Origin: JAWLCA01 sp050485905
GTDB taxonomy: Bacteria > Pseudomonadota > Alphaproteobacteria > Rhodobacterales > Rhodobacteraceae
Assembly (NCBI GenBank): GCA_050485905.1
Contig: JBJHCH010000104.1
Span: forward strand, 1 to 13,626
Direction: 5' to 3'
DNA length: 13,626 nt
Shown: positions 7,150-13,626 of the stretch, in pieces
Layout: every line of letters begins with the position of its first letter
How positions within the stretch are numbered: position 1 is the stretch's first letter
Translations under genes and position numbers: made by a program
Notes under the pieces: model-generated
Told to the model about the DNA's origin: nothing
Database searches by the model: none
What the model saw: only the letters and a program-made list of their open reading frames with translations

Positions 7150-7168
7150 GGTTAACCGCCCGTTAACC
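7150..7168 (-). promoter_or_regulatory. CtrA-like binding site upstream of radC
   Basis: GGTTAAC (7150-7156) and GTTAACC (7162-7168) form a perfect inverted repeat with a 5-bp spacer. It contains TTAA at 7152-7155 and 7163-7166 exactly 7 nt apart, which is the full CtrA consensus TTAA-N7-TTAA known from Caulobacter and other alphaproteobacteria. A further TTAA half-site occurs at 7193-7196. The site lies 23-41 bp before the radC start codon, where it could act as activator or repressor site. The motif match is seen directly; regulation by CtrA is inferred. Confidence 0.6.
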
Positions 7169-7208
7169 CCGCGGATGGGCGGGCTGAAACCGTTAAGGGC
7201 AGGTAAAG

Positions 7209-7233
7209 AAAAAATCGGAAATCGAGCGATTTC
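7209..7233 (-). terminator. Intrinsic terminator of the NDUFA9-like gene
   Basis: On the minus strand GAAATCG (7233-7227) and CGATTTC (7224-7218) form a perfect 7-bp stem with a 2-nt loop on paper. After GA it is followed by six T residues (7214-7209) and then CTTT. This sits 38 nt downstream of the stop codon and should end transcription before radC. Confidence 0.6.
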
Positions 7234-7246
7234 AGGGGTTTAGCAT

Positions 7247-7266
7247 TTTGGGCACGCGTGCCCAAA
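7247..7266 (-). repeat. 20-bp perfect palindrome just after the NDUFA9-like stop codon
   Basis: TTTGGGCACGCGTGCCCAAA reads the same on both strands. It starts 4 nt after the stop codon of the minus-strand gene and lies 13 bp before the terminator hairpin. It may form a first hairpin of a two-stem terminator, or be a binding site for a dimeric protein. Confidence 0.6.
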
Positions 7267-7270
7267 CCCG

Positions 7271-8251
7271 CTATCTCAGGTCGCCCGCCGATTCCTTCAC
7301 CGCCGCGAACTGCCCCGAGGGCCGGTAGCGCCACAGATAATCCGGCAGCACCGCCGACATCGGCACGGGCGTGATCCCGAACGCCTCGAACCCCGGATGA
7401 TCCCCCGAAACCACGTTGTCCCGGCGCAGGTTCCGCACCTGATCGCGGGTCAGCAGGGAATTGGTGAACAGCCCCAGCGTCAGCGTCTGCGCCAGGTCCA
7501 GCCCCCACCCCATCACCCGCGCCACCGGAAACGGCACGTTCACGATCAGCCGCCGCCGCCGGATCAGACCCAGCATCATCTGCATCAACTCGCGGAAGGT
7601 CTTCACATCCGGCCCGCCCAGTTCGTAGATGCCCGGCGCCGCCGGCCCCAGCAGCGCCCGTTCCGCCGCCCGCGCCACGTCGTCCACATAGACCGGCTGG
7701 AACCGCGTCGCCGCGCCGACCACGGGCAGCACCGGCCCCATCCGCGCCATCCCGGCAAAGCGGTTGAAGAACCCGTCCTCGGCCCCGAAGATCACCGAAG
7801 GCCGCAGGATCGTGGCGCCCGGAAACAGCGCCAGCACCTCGGCCTCGCCATCGGCCTTGGTCCGCGCATAGTCGCTGTCCGACCCCGCATCCGCCCCGAT
7901 GGCCGAGATCTGCACCAGCCGCGCCACGCCCTCCTCTGCCGCGATCCGCGCGACCCGCGCCGCGCCCTCGTGCTGGACCGCGTCGAACCGGTTCTGCCCC
8001 ACCTCGTTCAGCACGCCCACGCAATTGACCACCGCCGAGGCCCCGCGCGCCGCCGCCCGGACCGAGGCATCGTCGCGGATGTTGCACAGCACCGGCTCCA
8101 CCTGCCCCACGGTGCCATAGGTCCGCACGAAATGCGCATCGTTCGGTCGCCGCACCGCCACCCGCACGCGCCATCCCGCCCGCGCCATGCGCCGGGCGAT
8201 GTAGCGACCGACAAAGCCCGACCCGCCGTATATCGTGACCAGTTCCGACAT
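7271..8251 (-). CDS. NDUFA9-like atypical short-chain dehydrogenase (NAD(P)-binding)
   Basis: A 326-aa protein of the complex I NDUFA9-subunit-like family, an extended/atypical SDR. The N terminus MSELVTIYGGSGFVGRYIAR holds the Rossmann glycine motif (G9, G12, G15), followed by AVRRPN and the ASAVVNCVGVLNEVGQNRF region where such proteins contact the nucleotide. Then come VQISAIGAD, DYARTKADGE (Y and K three residues apart from the usual YxxxK form) and the conserved ILRPSVIFG, with VYVDDVARA toward the C-terminal half. The bacterial relatives probably act on a quinone-, lipid- or isoprenoid-related substrate or as an assembly factor; their precise role is not known to me. The start at 8251 is chosen over an in-frame codon at 8332 because GGAGG lies about 6 nt before this ATG and the Rossmann strand begins at once. 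It is transcribed divergently from nfeD. Confidence 0.88.
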   Translation of the reverse strand: MSELVTIYGGSGFVGRYIARRMARAGWRVRVAVRRPNDAHFVRTYGTVGQVEPVLCNIRDDASVRAAARGASAVVNCVGVLNEVGQNRFDAVQHEGAARVARIAAEEGVARLVQISAIGADAGSDSDYARTKADGEAEVLALFPGATILRPSVIFGAEDGFFNRFAGMARMGPVLPVVGAATRFQPVYVDDVARAAERALLGPAAPGIYELGGPDVKTFRELMQMMLGLIRRRRLIVNVPFPVARVMGWGLDLAQTLTLGLFTNSLLTRDQVRNLRRDNVVSGDHPGFEAFGITPVPMSAVLPDYLWRYRPSGQFAAVKESAGDLR

Positions 8252-8338
8252 GACTGCCTCCGTTGCCTCGCGGCTACGCTTCCCCTCGCGTCTTACCCGT
8301 CCGCCCCCCGCCGAACAAGCCCGGCACGGCAAACAGGC

Positions 8339-8386
8339 TGTCGCGGCCGGATCCCGCAGCGTGGCGGGACACAGACTGCTGCGACA
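8339..8386 (+). other. Possible nested stem-loop in the nfeD leader
   Basis: TGTCGC (8339-8344) can pair with GCGACA (8381-8386). Inside it TCCCGC (8352-8357) pairs with GCGGGA (8364-8369) around a 6-nt loop. The structure would lie in the mRNA leader before the proposed nfeD start at 8422, and its last base falls on an alternative in-frame ATG (8386). It may be chance in GC-rich sequence. Confidence 0.25.
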
Positions 8387-8421
8387 TGCGATCCCTTACC
8401 CCCGGCGCCCACGGACCCTAC

Positions 8422-9840
8422 ATGATGAACATGACTTCGCCGACGCATAACCGGGCGAGGGCAAGCAGAAGCGCCGCGCCGCTACGGCTGCTGCTGTTCG
8501 CGCTGATCGCGATCATGGGTGCCCTGTCCCTGTCCGCCCAGGACGGCTCCCCCGGCCGCCACGCCGTCGTCCTGACGCTGCAGGATGCGGTGACGCCGGC
8601 AACCGCCGACTACCTGATCCGCGGCATCGCCGAGGCCGGCGAGCGCGGCGCCGGGCTGGTGGTGATCCGCATCGACACGCCCGGCGGGCTGGTCACCTCG
8701 ACCCGCGACATCGTCGCGGCGATCCTCGCCTCCGAGGTGCCGGTGGCGGCCTGGGTTGCGCCCTCGGGCGCGCGGGCGGCCAGCGCGGGCACCTATATCG
8801 TCTATGCCTCCCATGTCGCGGCGATGGCGCCCGGCACCCATATGGGCGCGGCGACGCCGGTGACGATGGGCGGCGGCGGCCTGCCCGGCAGCGGGTCCGA
8901 GGATGGGGAGGGCGAGGGCGACGCCCCCCGGCCGGGCAGTGCGGGCGAGATGAAGGCGATCAACGATGCGGTGGCCTGGCTGCAGGGCCTGGCCGAGCTG
9001 CGCGACCGCAACGCCGACTGGGCCGAACGTGCGGTGCGCGAGGCCGCGACCCTGACCGCGACCCGCGCGGCCGAGGAGAATGTGGTCGATTTCACCGCCC
9101 GCAGCATCGAAGAGCTGCTGGAGCGCGCCGATGGCCGGGTGGTGCAGATCGACGGCGCCGATCTGGTGCTGGACACCGCCGATCTGGGCGTCGTGCCGCT
9201 CGATCCCGACTGGCGCACGCAGCTTCTGTCGGTGATCACCAATCCGAACGTGGCGCTGCTGCTGATGGTGGTGGGCTTCTACGGCATCGTGTTCGAGCTG
9301 TTCAATCCCGGCGCGCTGGTGCCCGGCACGGTGGGCGGCATCAGCATCCTGACCGGGCTTTACGCGCTGTCGGTCCTGCCGGTCAGCTATGCCGGGGTCG
9401 GGCTGATCCTGCTCGGCCTCGCGCTGATCCTGGCCGAGGCCTTCTCGCCCTCGTTCGGGATACTGGGCATCGGCGGGGCGGCGGCGATCGGGCTGGGGGC
9501 GGTCATGCTGTTCGACGGCGACGTGCCGGGGCTGGAGGTGCACTGGCCGGTGATCGCCGCGGTGGTCGTCGCCAGCGCGGGCTTCGCGCTGCTGGTGGCG
9601 CGGCTGGCGGCGGTGTCGCACCGGCGCGCGGTGCGCACCGGGCGCGACGAGATGCTGGGCACCCTGGCGCGCGTGCAGGACTGGGATGGGGGCCGCGGCC
9701 ATGTCTTCGTCCATGGCGAACGCTGGAACGCCCGCGGTCCCGACCGGCTGCCCGCAGGGGCCGACGTGCGGGTCGCGGAACTGGACGGGCTGACGCTGGT
9801 GGTGACACCCGCCGCCGACACCCGCAACCGAAAGGAGTAA
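8422..9840 (+). CDS. nfeD: NfeD-family membrane serine protease (long form)
   Basis: A 472-aa long-form NfeD protein: ClpP-like serine protease domain, membrane domain and C-terminal OB-fold. A signal/anchor segment lies at about 20-40. The protease part carries IDTPGGLVTSTR (85-96) and the catalytic serine S121 in ARAASAGTYI. The matching lysine is K178 in EMKAINDAVAWL, as in the Ser-Lys dyad of Pyrococcus PH1510. A Gly/acidic insert (about 149-172) separates the two. About five membrane segments run from 277 to 395, and the OB-fold (DEMLGTLARVQDWDGGRGHVFVHGERWNA region) occupies roughly 405-462. The family cleaves stomatin-like partners, and the partner gene follows directly. ATG 8422 is preferred because the signal sequence follows closely; ATG 8386 and TTG 8263 are in-frame alternatives, and no start has a strong ribosome binding site. 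Confidence 0.9.
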   Translation: MMNMTSPTHNRARASRSAAPLRLLLFALIAIMGALSLSAQDGSPGRHAVVLTLQDAVTPATADYLIRGIAEAGERGAGLVVIRIDTPGGLVTSTRDIVAAILASEVPVAAWVAPSGARAASAGTYIVYASHVAAMAPGTHMGAATPVTMGGGGLPGSGSEDGEGEGDAPRPGSAGEMKAINDAVAWLQGLAELRDRNADWAERAVREAATLTATRAAEENVVDFTARSIEELLERADGRVVQIDGADLVLDTADLGVVPLDPDWRTQLLSVITNPNVALLLMVVGFYGIVFELFNPGALVPGTVGGISILTGLYALSVLPVSYAGVGLILLGLALILAEAFSPSFGILGIGGAAAIGLGAVMLFDGDVPGLEVHWPVIAAVVVASAGFALLVARLAAVSHRRAVRTGRDEMLGTLARVQDWDGGRGHVFVHGERWNARGPDRLPAGADVRVAELDGLTLVVTPAADTRNRKE

Positions 9841-9843
9841 CCG

Positions 9844-10653
9844 ATGCAGATCCTTGCCGATGTCGGCTTCTATGCCGTCCTGGCCTTCCTGATCCTTGCC
9901 TTCATCGCCTCGGCGATCCGGATCCTGCGGGAATACGAACGCGGCGTCGTGTTCACGCTGGGCCGCTTCACATCCGTCAAGGGGCCGGGGCTGATCATCA
10001 TCATTCCCTTCGTGCAGCAGATGGTGCGGGTCGATCTGCGCACGCTGGTGCTCGACGTGCCCAGCCAGGACGTGATCAGCCACGACAACGTCTCGGTCCG
10101 GGTGAACGCGGTGATCTATTTCCGCGTCGTCGATCCCGAACGGGCGACGATCCAGGTGGAAAACTTCATGCAGGCCACCAGCGAACTGGCGCAGACCACG
10201 CTCCGCTCGGTCCTCGGCAAGCACGAGCTGGACGAGATGCTGGCCGAACGCGACAAGCTGAACAACGACATCCAGGCGATCCTCGACAGCCAGACCGACG
10301 CCTGGGGCATCAAGGTCGCGAATGTCGAGATCAAGCATGTCGACATCAACGAATCGATGATCCGCGCCATCGCGCGGCAGGCCGAGGCCGAGCGCGAACG
10401 CCGGGCACGGATCATCAACGCCGAGGGTGAGCAGCAGGCCGCCGCGAAACTGCTGGAGGCTGCCGAGATCATCGCAAAGGCGCCCGAGGCGATGCAGCTT
10501 CGCTACCTTTCGACCCTGCAGACGATCGCGGGCGAGAAGAACTCCACCATCGTCTTCCCGTTCCCCATCGACCTGACAAAGGCGCTGTCGAAACTCGGCC
10601 TCGGGGATGACACCACCCCGCCCCGCAAGCCGGATCCGCAGCGGGAGACCTGA
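9844..10653 (+). CDS. Slipin / stomatin-like SPFH (Band 7) protein
   Basis: A 269-aa membrane-bound SPFH protein. One N-terminal hydrophobic segment (about 7-28) is followed at once by the SPFH domain, with conserved REYERGVVFTLGRF (35-48), GPGLIIIIPF and VDLRTLVLDVPSQDVISHDN. After it come a long charged helix (RQAEAERERRARIINAEGEQQAA) that should form a coiled coil, and a C-terminal part with LRYLSTLQTIAGEKNSTIVFPFP, the slipin signature. These proteins oligomerise into membrane microdomain scaffolds and are partners or substrates of NfeD proteases. AAAGGAG at 9830-9836 lies 6 nt before ATG and overlaps the nfeD stop region, and only 3 bp separate the genes, so the pair is one operon. Confidence 0.93.
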   Translation: MQILADVGFYAVLAFLILAFIASAIRILREYERGVVFTLGRFTSVKGPGLIIIIPFVQQMVRVDLRTLVLDVPSQDVISHDNVSVRVNAVIYFRVVDPERATIQVENFMQATSELAQTTLRSVLGKHELDEMLAERDKLNNDIQAILDSQTDAWGIKVANVEIKHVDINESMIRAIARQAEAERERRARIINAEGEQQAAAKLLEAAEIIAKAPEAMQLRYLSTLQTIAGEKNSTIVFPFPIDLTKALSKLGLGDDTTPPRKPDPQRET

Positions 10654-10719
10654 GCGCCCGGCCCGGCTTGCCACGCCACGCCCGCACCCTAGCTGCCCCA
10701 CGGCAGAAGGGGGAAGGTC

Positions 10720-11382
10720 ATGGACCGCGCATTGCTCATCGGATCCTCGGGCGGGATCGGCACCGCGCTGGTGGCGGCGCTGGCCGCGCGGGGCGTGGAC
10801 GTCACCGGCCTGTCGCGCAGCGGCGACGGGCTGGATCTGACCGATGAGGGCAGCATCGCCCGCGTGCTGGAACCGCTGCAGCCCCCGTTCGATCTGATCC
10901 TCGTCGCCACCGGCGCGCTGGAGATCGACGGGACCGGCCCCGAGAAGTCGCTCCGCGCGCTCGACCCCGGCGCGCTGGCGGCGCAATTCGCGCTGAACGC
11001 CACCGGGCCCGCACTGGTGCTGAAACATGCCCTGCGCCTGATGCCGCGCGATCGGCGGGCTGTGTTCGCCGCGCTGTCGGCCCGCGTCGGCTCCATCGGC
11101 GACAACCGGCTGGGCGGCTGGTATTCCTATCGCGCCTCCAAGGCCGCGCTGAACCAGTTGATCCGCACGGCATCGGTCGAGGTCGCGCGCACCCATGGCC
11201 AAGCCGTCTGCGTCACCCTGCACCCCGGCACCGTCGCCACCGGCTTCACCGCGAAATACGCCCCCGCCAATGCCGTCCCGCCCGCTGATGCGGCGCGCAA
11301 CCTGCTGGGCGTGATCGACGGGCTGACGCCCGAGGATACCGGCGGCTTCTTCGACTGGGCGGGCCAGCGGGTGCCGTGGTGA
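10720..11382 (+). CDS. Short-chain dehydrogenase/reductase, C-factor-like
   Basis: A 220-aa classical-type SDR. The cofactor motif is GSSGGIG (G8, G12, G14). LVATGALEID replaces the usual NNAG strand, LNATG supplies N93, and the active site is S120 (ALSAR), Y137 and K141 in WYSYRASKAALNQL. LHPGTVATGF is the usual PG motif after the active site. The ALSARVGSIGDNRLGGWYSYRASK segment resembles SDRs annotated as C-factor/CsgA-like. The substrate is unknown. A GGGGGAAGG purine run sits just before ATG. Its stop overlaps the photolyase start (GTGA), so the two are translationally coupled, which hints at a role in photo- or oxidative stress. The 66-bp gap after the slipin gene holds a small CTGCC/GGCAG hairpin (10693-10706) but no clear terminator. 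Confidence 0.88.
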   Translation: MDRALLIGSSGGIGTALVAALAARGVDVTGLSRSGDGLDLTDEGSIARVLEPLQPPFDLILVATGALEIDGTGPEKSLRALDPGALAAQFALNATGPALVLKHALRLMPRDRRAVFAALSARVGSIGDNRLGGWYSYRASKAALNQLIRTASVEVARTHGQAVCVTLHPGTVATGFTAKYAPANAVPPADAARNLLGVIDGLTPEDTGGFFDWAGQRVPW

Positions 11383-12905
11383 GTCGGCTGATCCTTGTCC
11401 TTGGCGACCAGCTCACCCCTACCCTATCGGCCCTCGCCGCTGGCGACCGGGACCGCGACACGGTGGTGATGGCAGAGGTCGCGGACGAGGCCGCCTACGT
11501 CCCCCACCACCCCAAGAAGATCGCCTTCCTGTTCACCGCCATGCGCAAGTTCGCCGCCCATCTGCGCGACCTCGGCTGGCGCGTGGCCTATACCCGGCTG
11601 GACGACCCCGACAACGCCGGTTCCATCCCCGGCGAACTGCTGCGCCGGGCCGAGGAGACGGGCGCCGTTGAGGTCATCGCCACCCAGCCCGGCGAATGGC
11701 GGCTGATCGCGGCGCTGGACGAACTGCCCCTGACAGTCCGCCAGCTTCCCGACGACCGCTTCCTCTGCTCCACCGACGGTTTCGCCCGCTGGGCCGAGGG
11801 GCGGAAGACCCTGCGGATGGAGTATTTCTACCGAGAGATGCGCCGCAGGACCGGGTTGCTGATGGAGGGCGACCAGCCCGCAGGCGGCAAGTGGAACTTT
11901 GACCACGACAACCGAAAACCCGCCCGCGACGACCTGTTCCGCAAGGGACCACCCCGCGCGCAGTCAGATCCGTTGCTGGACGAGGTGCTGAACCTCGTGG
12001 AAACCCGCTTCCCCAACAACTTCGGCGATCTGCGCCCGTTCTGGTTCGCAACCGACCGCGCAGGCGCACTCAGGGCGCTCAACCATTTCATCGACCACGC
12101 CCTGCCCGACTTCGGCACCTATCAGGACGCGATGCTGTCAGGCGACCGCTTCCTCTATCACGCCGTCATCGGGCTTTACCTGAACGCGGGCCTGCTGACC
12201 CCGCTGGAGGTCTGCCAGAAGGCCGAAGCCGCATGGGCAGCGGGTCACGCGCCGATCAACTCGGTCGAGGGCTTCATCCGTCAGATCCTCGGCTGGCGCG
12301 AATACATCCGCGGCATCTATTTCCTGCACGGCCCCGACTACAGCCGCCGCAACGCGCTGAACCACCAGCGGAAACTCCCCGCGCTCTACTGGGGCGCGGA
12401 AACCCGGATGAACTGCCTGCACCACGCTGTCATGCAGACAAAGGAAGACGCCTACGCCCACCACATCCAGCGGCTGATGGTGACAGGCAACTTCGCCCTG
12501 CTGGCCGGCGTGAACCCCGCGCAGGTGCATGAATGGTATCTGGCCGTCTATGCCGACGCCTATGAATGGGTCGAGGCGCCGAATACGGTCGGCATGTCGC
12601 AGTTTGCCGATGGCGGCGTCGTCGCGTCGAAACCCTATGTCTCCTCGGGCGCCTATATCGACCGGATGTCGGACTATTGCGGCGCCTGCCACTACCGCGT
12701 GAAGGATAAATCAGGCGACCGCGCCTGCCCGTTCAACCTGCTCTACTGGCACTTCCTGACCCGCCACCGCGAGCGGTTCGCGAACAACCCCCGCATGGCG
12801 CAGATGTATCGCACCTGGGACCGGATGGATGCCGACCACCGCGACCGGGTGCTGGCCGATGCCGAGGCCTTTCTGACCCGGATGAGCCGCGGCCAGACGA
12901 TCTGA
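11379..12905 (+). CDS. Iron-sulfur bacterial cryptochrome/photolyase (PhrB/CryB type)
   Basis: A 508-aa member of the FeS-BCP group of the cryptochrome/photolyase family, which binds FAD, a 6,7-dimethyl-8-ribityllumazine antenna and a 4Fe-4S cluster. In Agrobacterium PhrB the group repairs (6-4) photoproducts; in Rhodobacter CryB it also affects photosynthesis-gene regulation. The N-terminal antenna domain begins SRLILVLGDQL. Four cluster cysteines are present: C346 (MNCLHHAV), C434 and C437 (DYCGACHY) and C450 (RACPFN), each four less than PhrB C350/C438/C441/C454. The H361-H362 pair in HHIQRLMVTGN matches the histidines of the PhrB active site. WYLAVYADAYEWVEAPNT is the conserved FAD-region signature. 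GTG 11379 is chosen because it overlaps the SDR stop by 4 bp; GTG 11376 would add one residue. It converges on the transporter gene with 13 bp between stops. Confidence 0.93.
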   Translation: MSRLILVLGDQLTPTLSALAAGDRDRDTVVMAEVADEAAYVPHHPKKIAFLFTAMRKFAAHLRDLGWRVAYTRLDDPDNAGSIPGELLRRAEETGAVEVIATQPGEWRLIAALDELPLTVRQLPDDRFLCSTDGFARWAEGRKTLRMEYFYREMRRRTGLLMEGDQPAGGKWNFDHDNRKPARDDLFRKGPPRAQSDPLLDEVLNLVETRFPNNFGDLRPFWFATDRAGALRALNHFIDHALPDFGTYQDAMLSGDRFLYHAVIGLYLNAGLLTPLEVCQKAEAAWAAGHAPINSVEGFIRQILGWREYIRGIYFLHGPDYSRRNALNHQRKLPALYWGAETRMNCLHHAVMQTKEDAYAHHIQRLMVTGNFALLAGVNPAQVHEWYLAVYADAYEWVEAPNTVGMSQFADGGVVASKPYVSSGAYIDRMSDYCGACHYRVKDKSGDRACPFNLLYWHFLTRHRERFANNPRMAQMYRTWDRMDADHRDRVLADAEAFLTRMSRGQTI

Positions 12906-12918
12906 GGCCGCGCGCCGG

Positions 12919-13626
12919 TCAGTTGAAGGGCCAGGGCAGGCGCGTCACCTCCTGCAGCCAGCCGCCGGGGAAGCGCAGGTTCAGCGCATTGGCAAGGAAG
13001 ACGATGAACCCGGTCGCGCCGCCAGTCAGGATCGCGGTCATCGCCCAGCTTGCCCCGGCGCGCAGCCGCAAGAAGCTGATGAAGAAGACGACCAGCGCGA
13101 TGACGAAGCCAACCGCAGCCGTCAGCCCGACCAGCACCGCCACCCAGAACAGCCCGCCCCACATCGACCGCGCGCCCTCGGCCACCTGCCGCGGCTCGTT
13201 GTCAAAGGCCGCGGGCGTGCCGGCTGGCGCAAAGACCAGAAAGCCCAGCGCCGCCAGCGTGAACACCGCCCCCAGCGAGAACATCGCCAGCGGGAACACC
13301 CGGCCCAGGAAGCTGTGGCCCATCGCATCCCAGATGCCCACCGCAAAGGCCACGAGGATCAGCAGCGTGAACAGGATCTGCGGTTTGCGGGCACGGAAGG
13401 TGGCGGCAAAGCCCGCGTCCCGGTCGCCCTCGCGCATCAGCAGATCCTCGGTCGAGGAATCCGACACCCGCGCGCGCAGCCCCAGCCAGACCGAAACCGC
13501 GGTGATCGCGGCGATGATGATGACGCCGGTGCGGGTCAGGAAGTCCCAGCCGTAGAACTGCACCGCCTGATAAAGGTAGGTCTCGGCCTGCGTGGCCAGC
13601 ACGAAGCCGATCAGCAGCGCCGGGCG
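12919..13626 (-). CDS. Tripartite tricarboxylate transporter permease, TctA C terminus fused to a TctB-like domain (5' end outside window)
   Basis: The frame stays open to the right edge of the window, so only the last 235 residues are seen. The first part (PALLIGFVLATQAETYLYQAV, then GWDFLTRTGVIIIAAIT) corresponds to the last helices of TctA, the large membrane subunit of solute-binding-protein-dependent tricarboxylate transporters. A charged linker follows (LRARVSDSSTEDLLMREGDRD). The final 155 or so residues contain about four hydrophobic segments in the pattern of TctB, the small membrane subunit: LFTLLILVAFAVGIWDA, GRVFPLAMFSLGAVFTL, then MWGGLFWVAVLVGLTAAVGF and the last helix ending LRFPGGW. 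In the usual systems TctA and TctB are separate genes. An initiation codon at 13602 is possible in frame but would start inside the TctA domain, so the gene almost certainly begins beyond the window. Confidence 0.75.
   Translation of the reverse strand, partial: RPALLIGFVLATQAETYLYQAVQFYGWDFLTRTGVIIIAAITAVSVWLGLRARVSDSSTEDLLMREGDRDAGFAATFRARKPQILFTLLILVAFAVGIWDAMGHSFLGRVFPLAMFSLGAVFTLAALGFLVFAPAGTPAAFDNEPRQVAEGARSMWGGLFWVAVLVGLTAAVGFVIALVVFFISFLRLRAGASWAMTAILTGGATGFIVFLANALNLRFPGGWLQEVTRLPWPFN

Noticed and set aside
8263..8421. An N-terminal extension of NfeD starting at TTG 8263.
   Set aside because: It would put about 70 non-hydrophobic residues before the signal sequence and has no ribosome binding site; ATG 8422 fits the family better.
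7397..8425. A 342-codon + strand frame and a 340-codon second minus frame (7152-8174) over the NDUFA9-like gene.
   Set aside because: Both are low-complexity shadows of a gene with an intact Rossmann motif and good ribosome binding site.
8482..11223. A 913-codon open frame on the minus strand, opposite nfeD, the slipin gene and the SDR gene.
   Set aside because: Same composition artefact; it has no domain and covers clearly conserved genes on the + strand.
1..13626. CRISPR arrays, tRNA or rRNA genes, insertion sequences or an integrase.
   Set aside because: No regularly spaced repeats, no cloverleaf or rRNA signatures and no transposase or recombinase reading frame were recognised.

Overview
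The window is 13.6 kb of a high-GC chromosome with tightly packed genes. Gene content points to an alphaproteobacterium, most probably a member of the Rhodobacteraceae (Rhodobacterales): an iron-sulfur photolyase of the PhrB/CryB type, an NDUFA9-like NAD(P)-binding protein, a RadC of the alphaproteobacterial type, an NfeD/slipin pair, a tripartite tricarboxylate transporter permease and a perfect CtrA-type TTAA-N7-TTAA site. The taxonomic call is an inference from family content; no rRNA or tRNA gene is present.

Left part (1-5161, + strand): four co-directional genes, probably one transcription unit behind a sigma-70-like promoter at 3-30. They encode a Tat-exported metal-dependent amidohydrolase, an outer-membrane beta-barrel protein (4-bp overlap with the first gene), a Sec-exported choloylglycine hydrolase/penicillin acylase-family Ntn hydrolase, and a membrane-anchored alpha/beta hydrolase of the Abhydrolase_9 family. 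Together they look like an envelope-located set for hydrolysing amide or ester compounds. The substrate cannot be read from sequence.

Middle (5162-6356): a 433-bp non-coding stretch with two back-to-back perfect hairpins, then an orphan gene of unknown function in a patch of about 950 bp whose GC falls to around 50%. The patch is bordered by a 12-bp C-rich direct repeat, one copy in the last codons of radC. It looks like an acquired insert.

Minus-strand pair (6357-8251): radC and, upstream of it, an NDUFA9-like atypical SDR. A terminator lies between them, so radC should have its own promoter in a 76-bp gap that carries the CtrA-like site.

Right part (8422-12905, + strand): nfeD and a slipin gene (a conserved membrane protease/SPFH scaffold pair), then an SDR gene whose stop overlaps the start of an iron-sulfur (6-4)-type photolyase gene by 4 bp. 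At the right edge, on the minus strand, is the 3' end of a TctA-type transporter permease that appears to carry a TctB-like domain fused to its C terminus. The gene runs out of the window.

The most interesting points are the envelope hydrolase cluster, the CtrA-like site in front of radC, the low-GC orphan gene with flanking repeats, and the TctA-TctB fusion.
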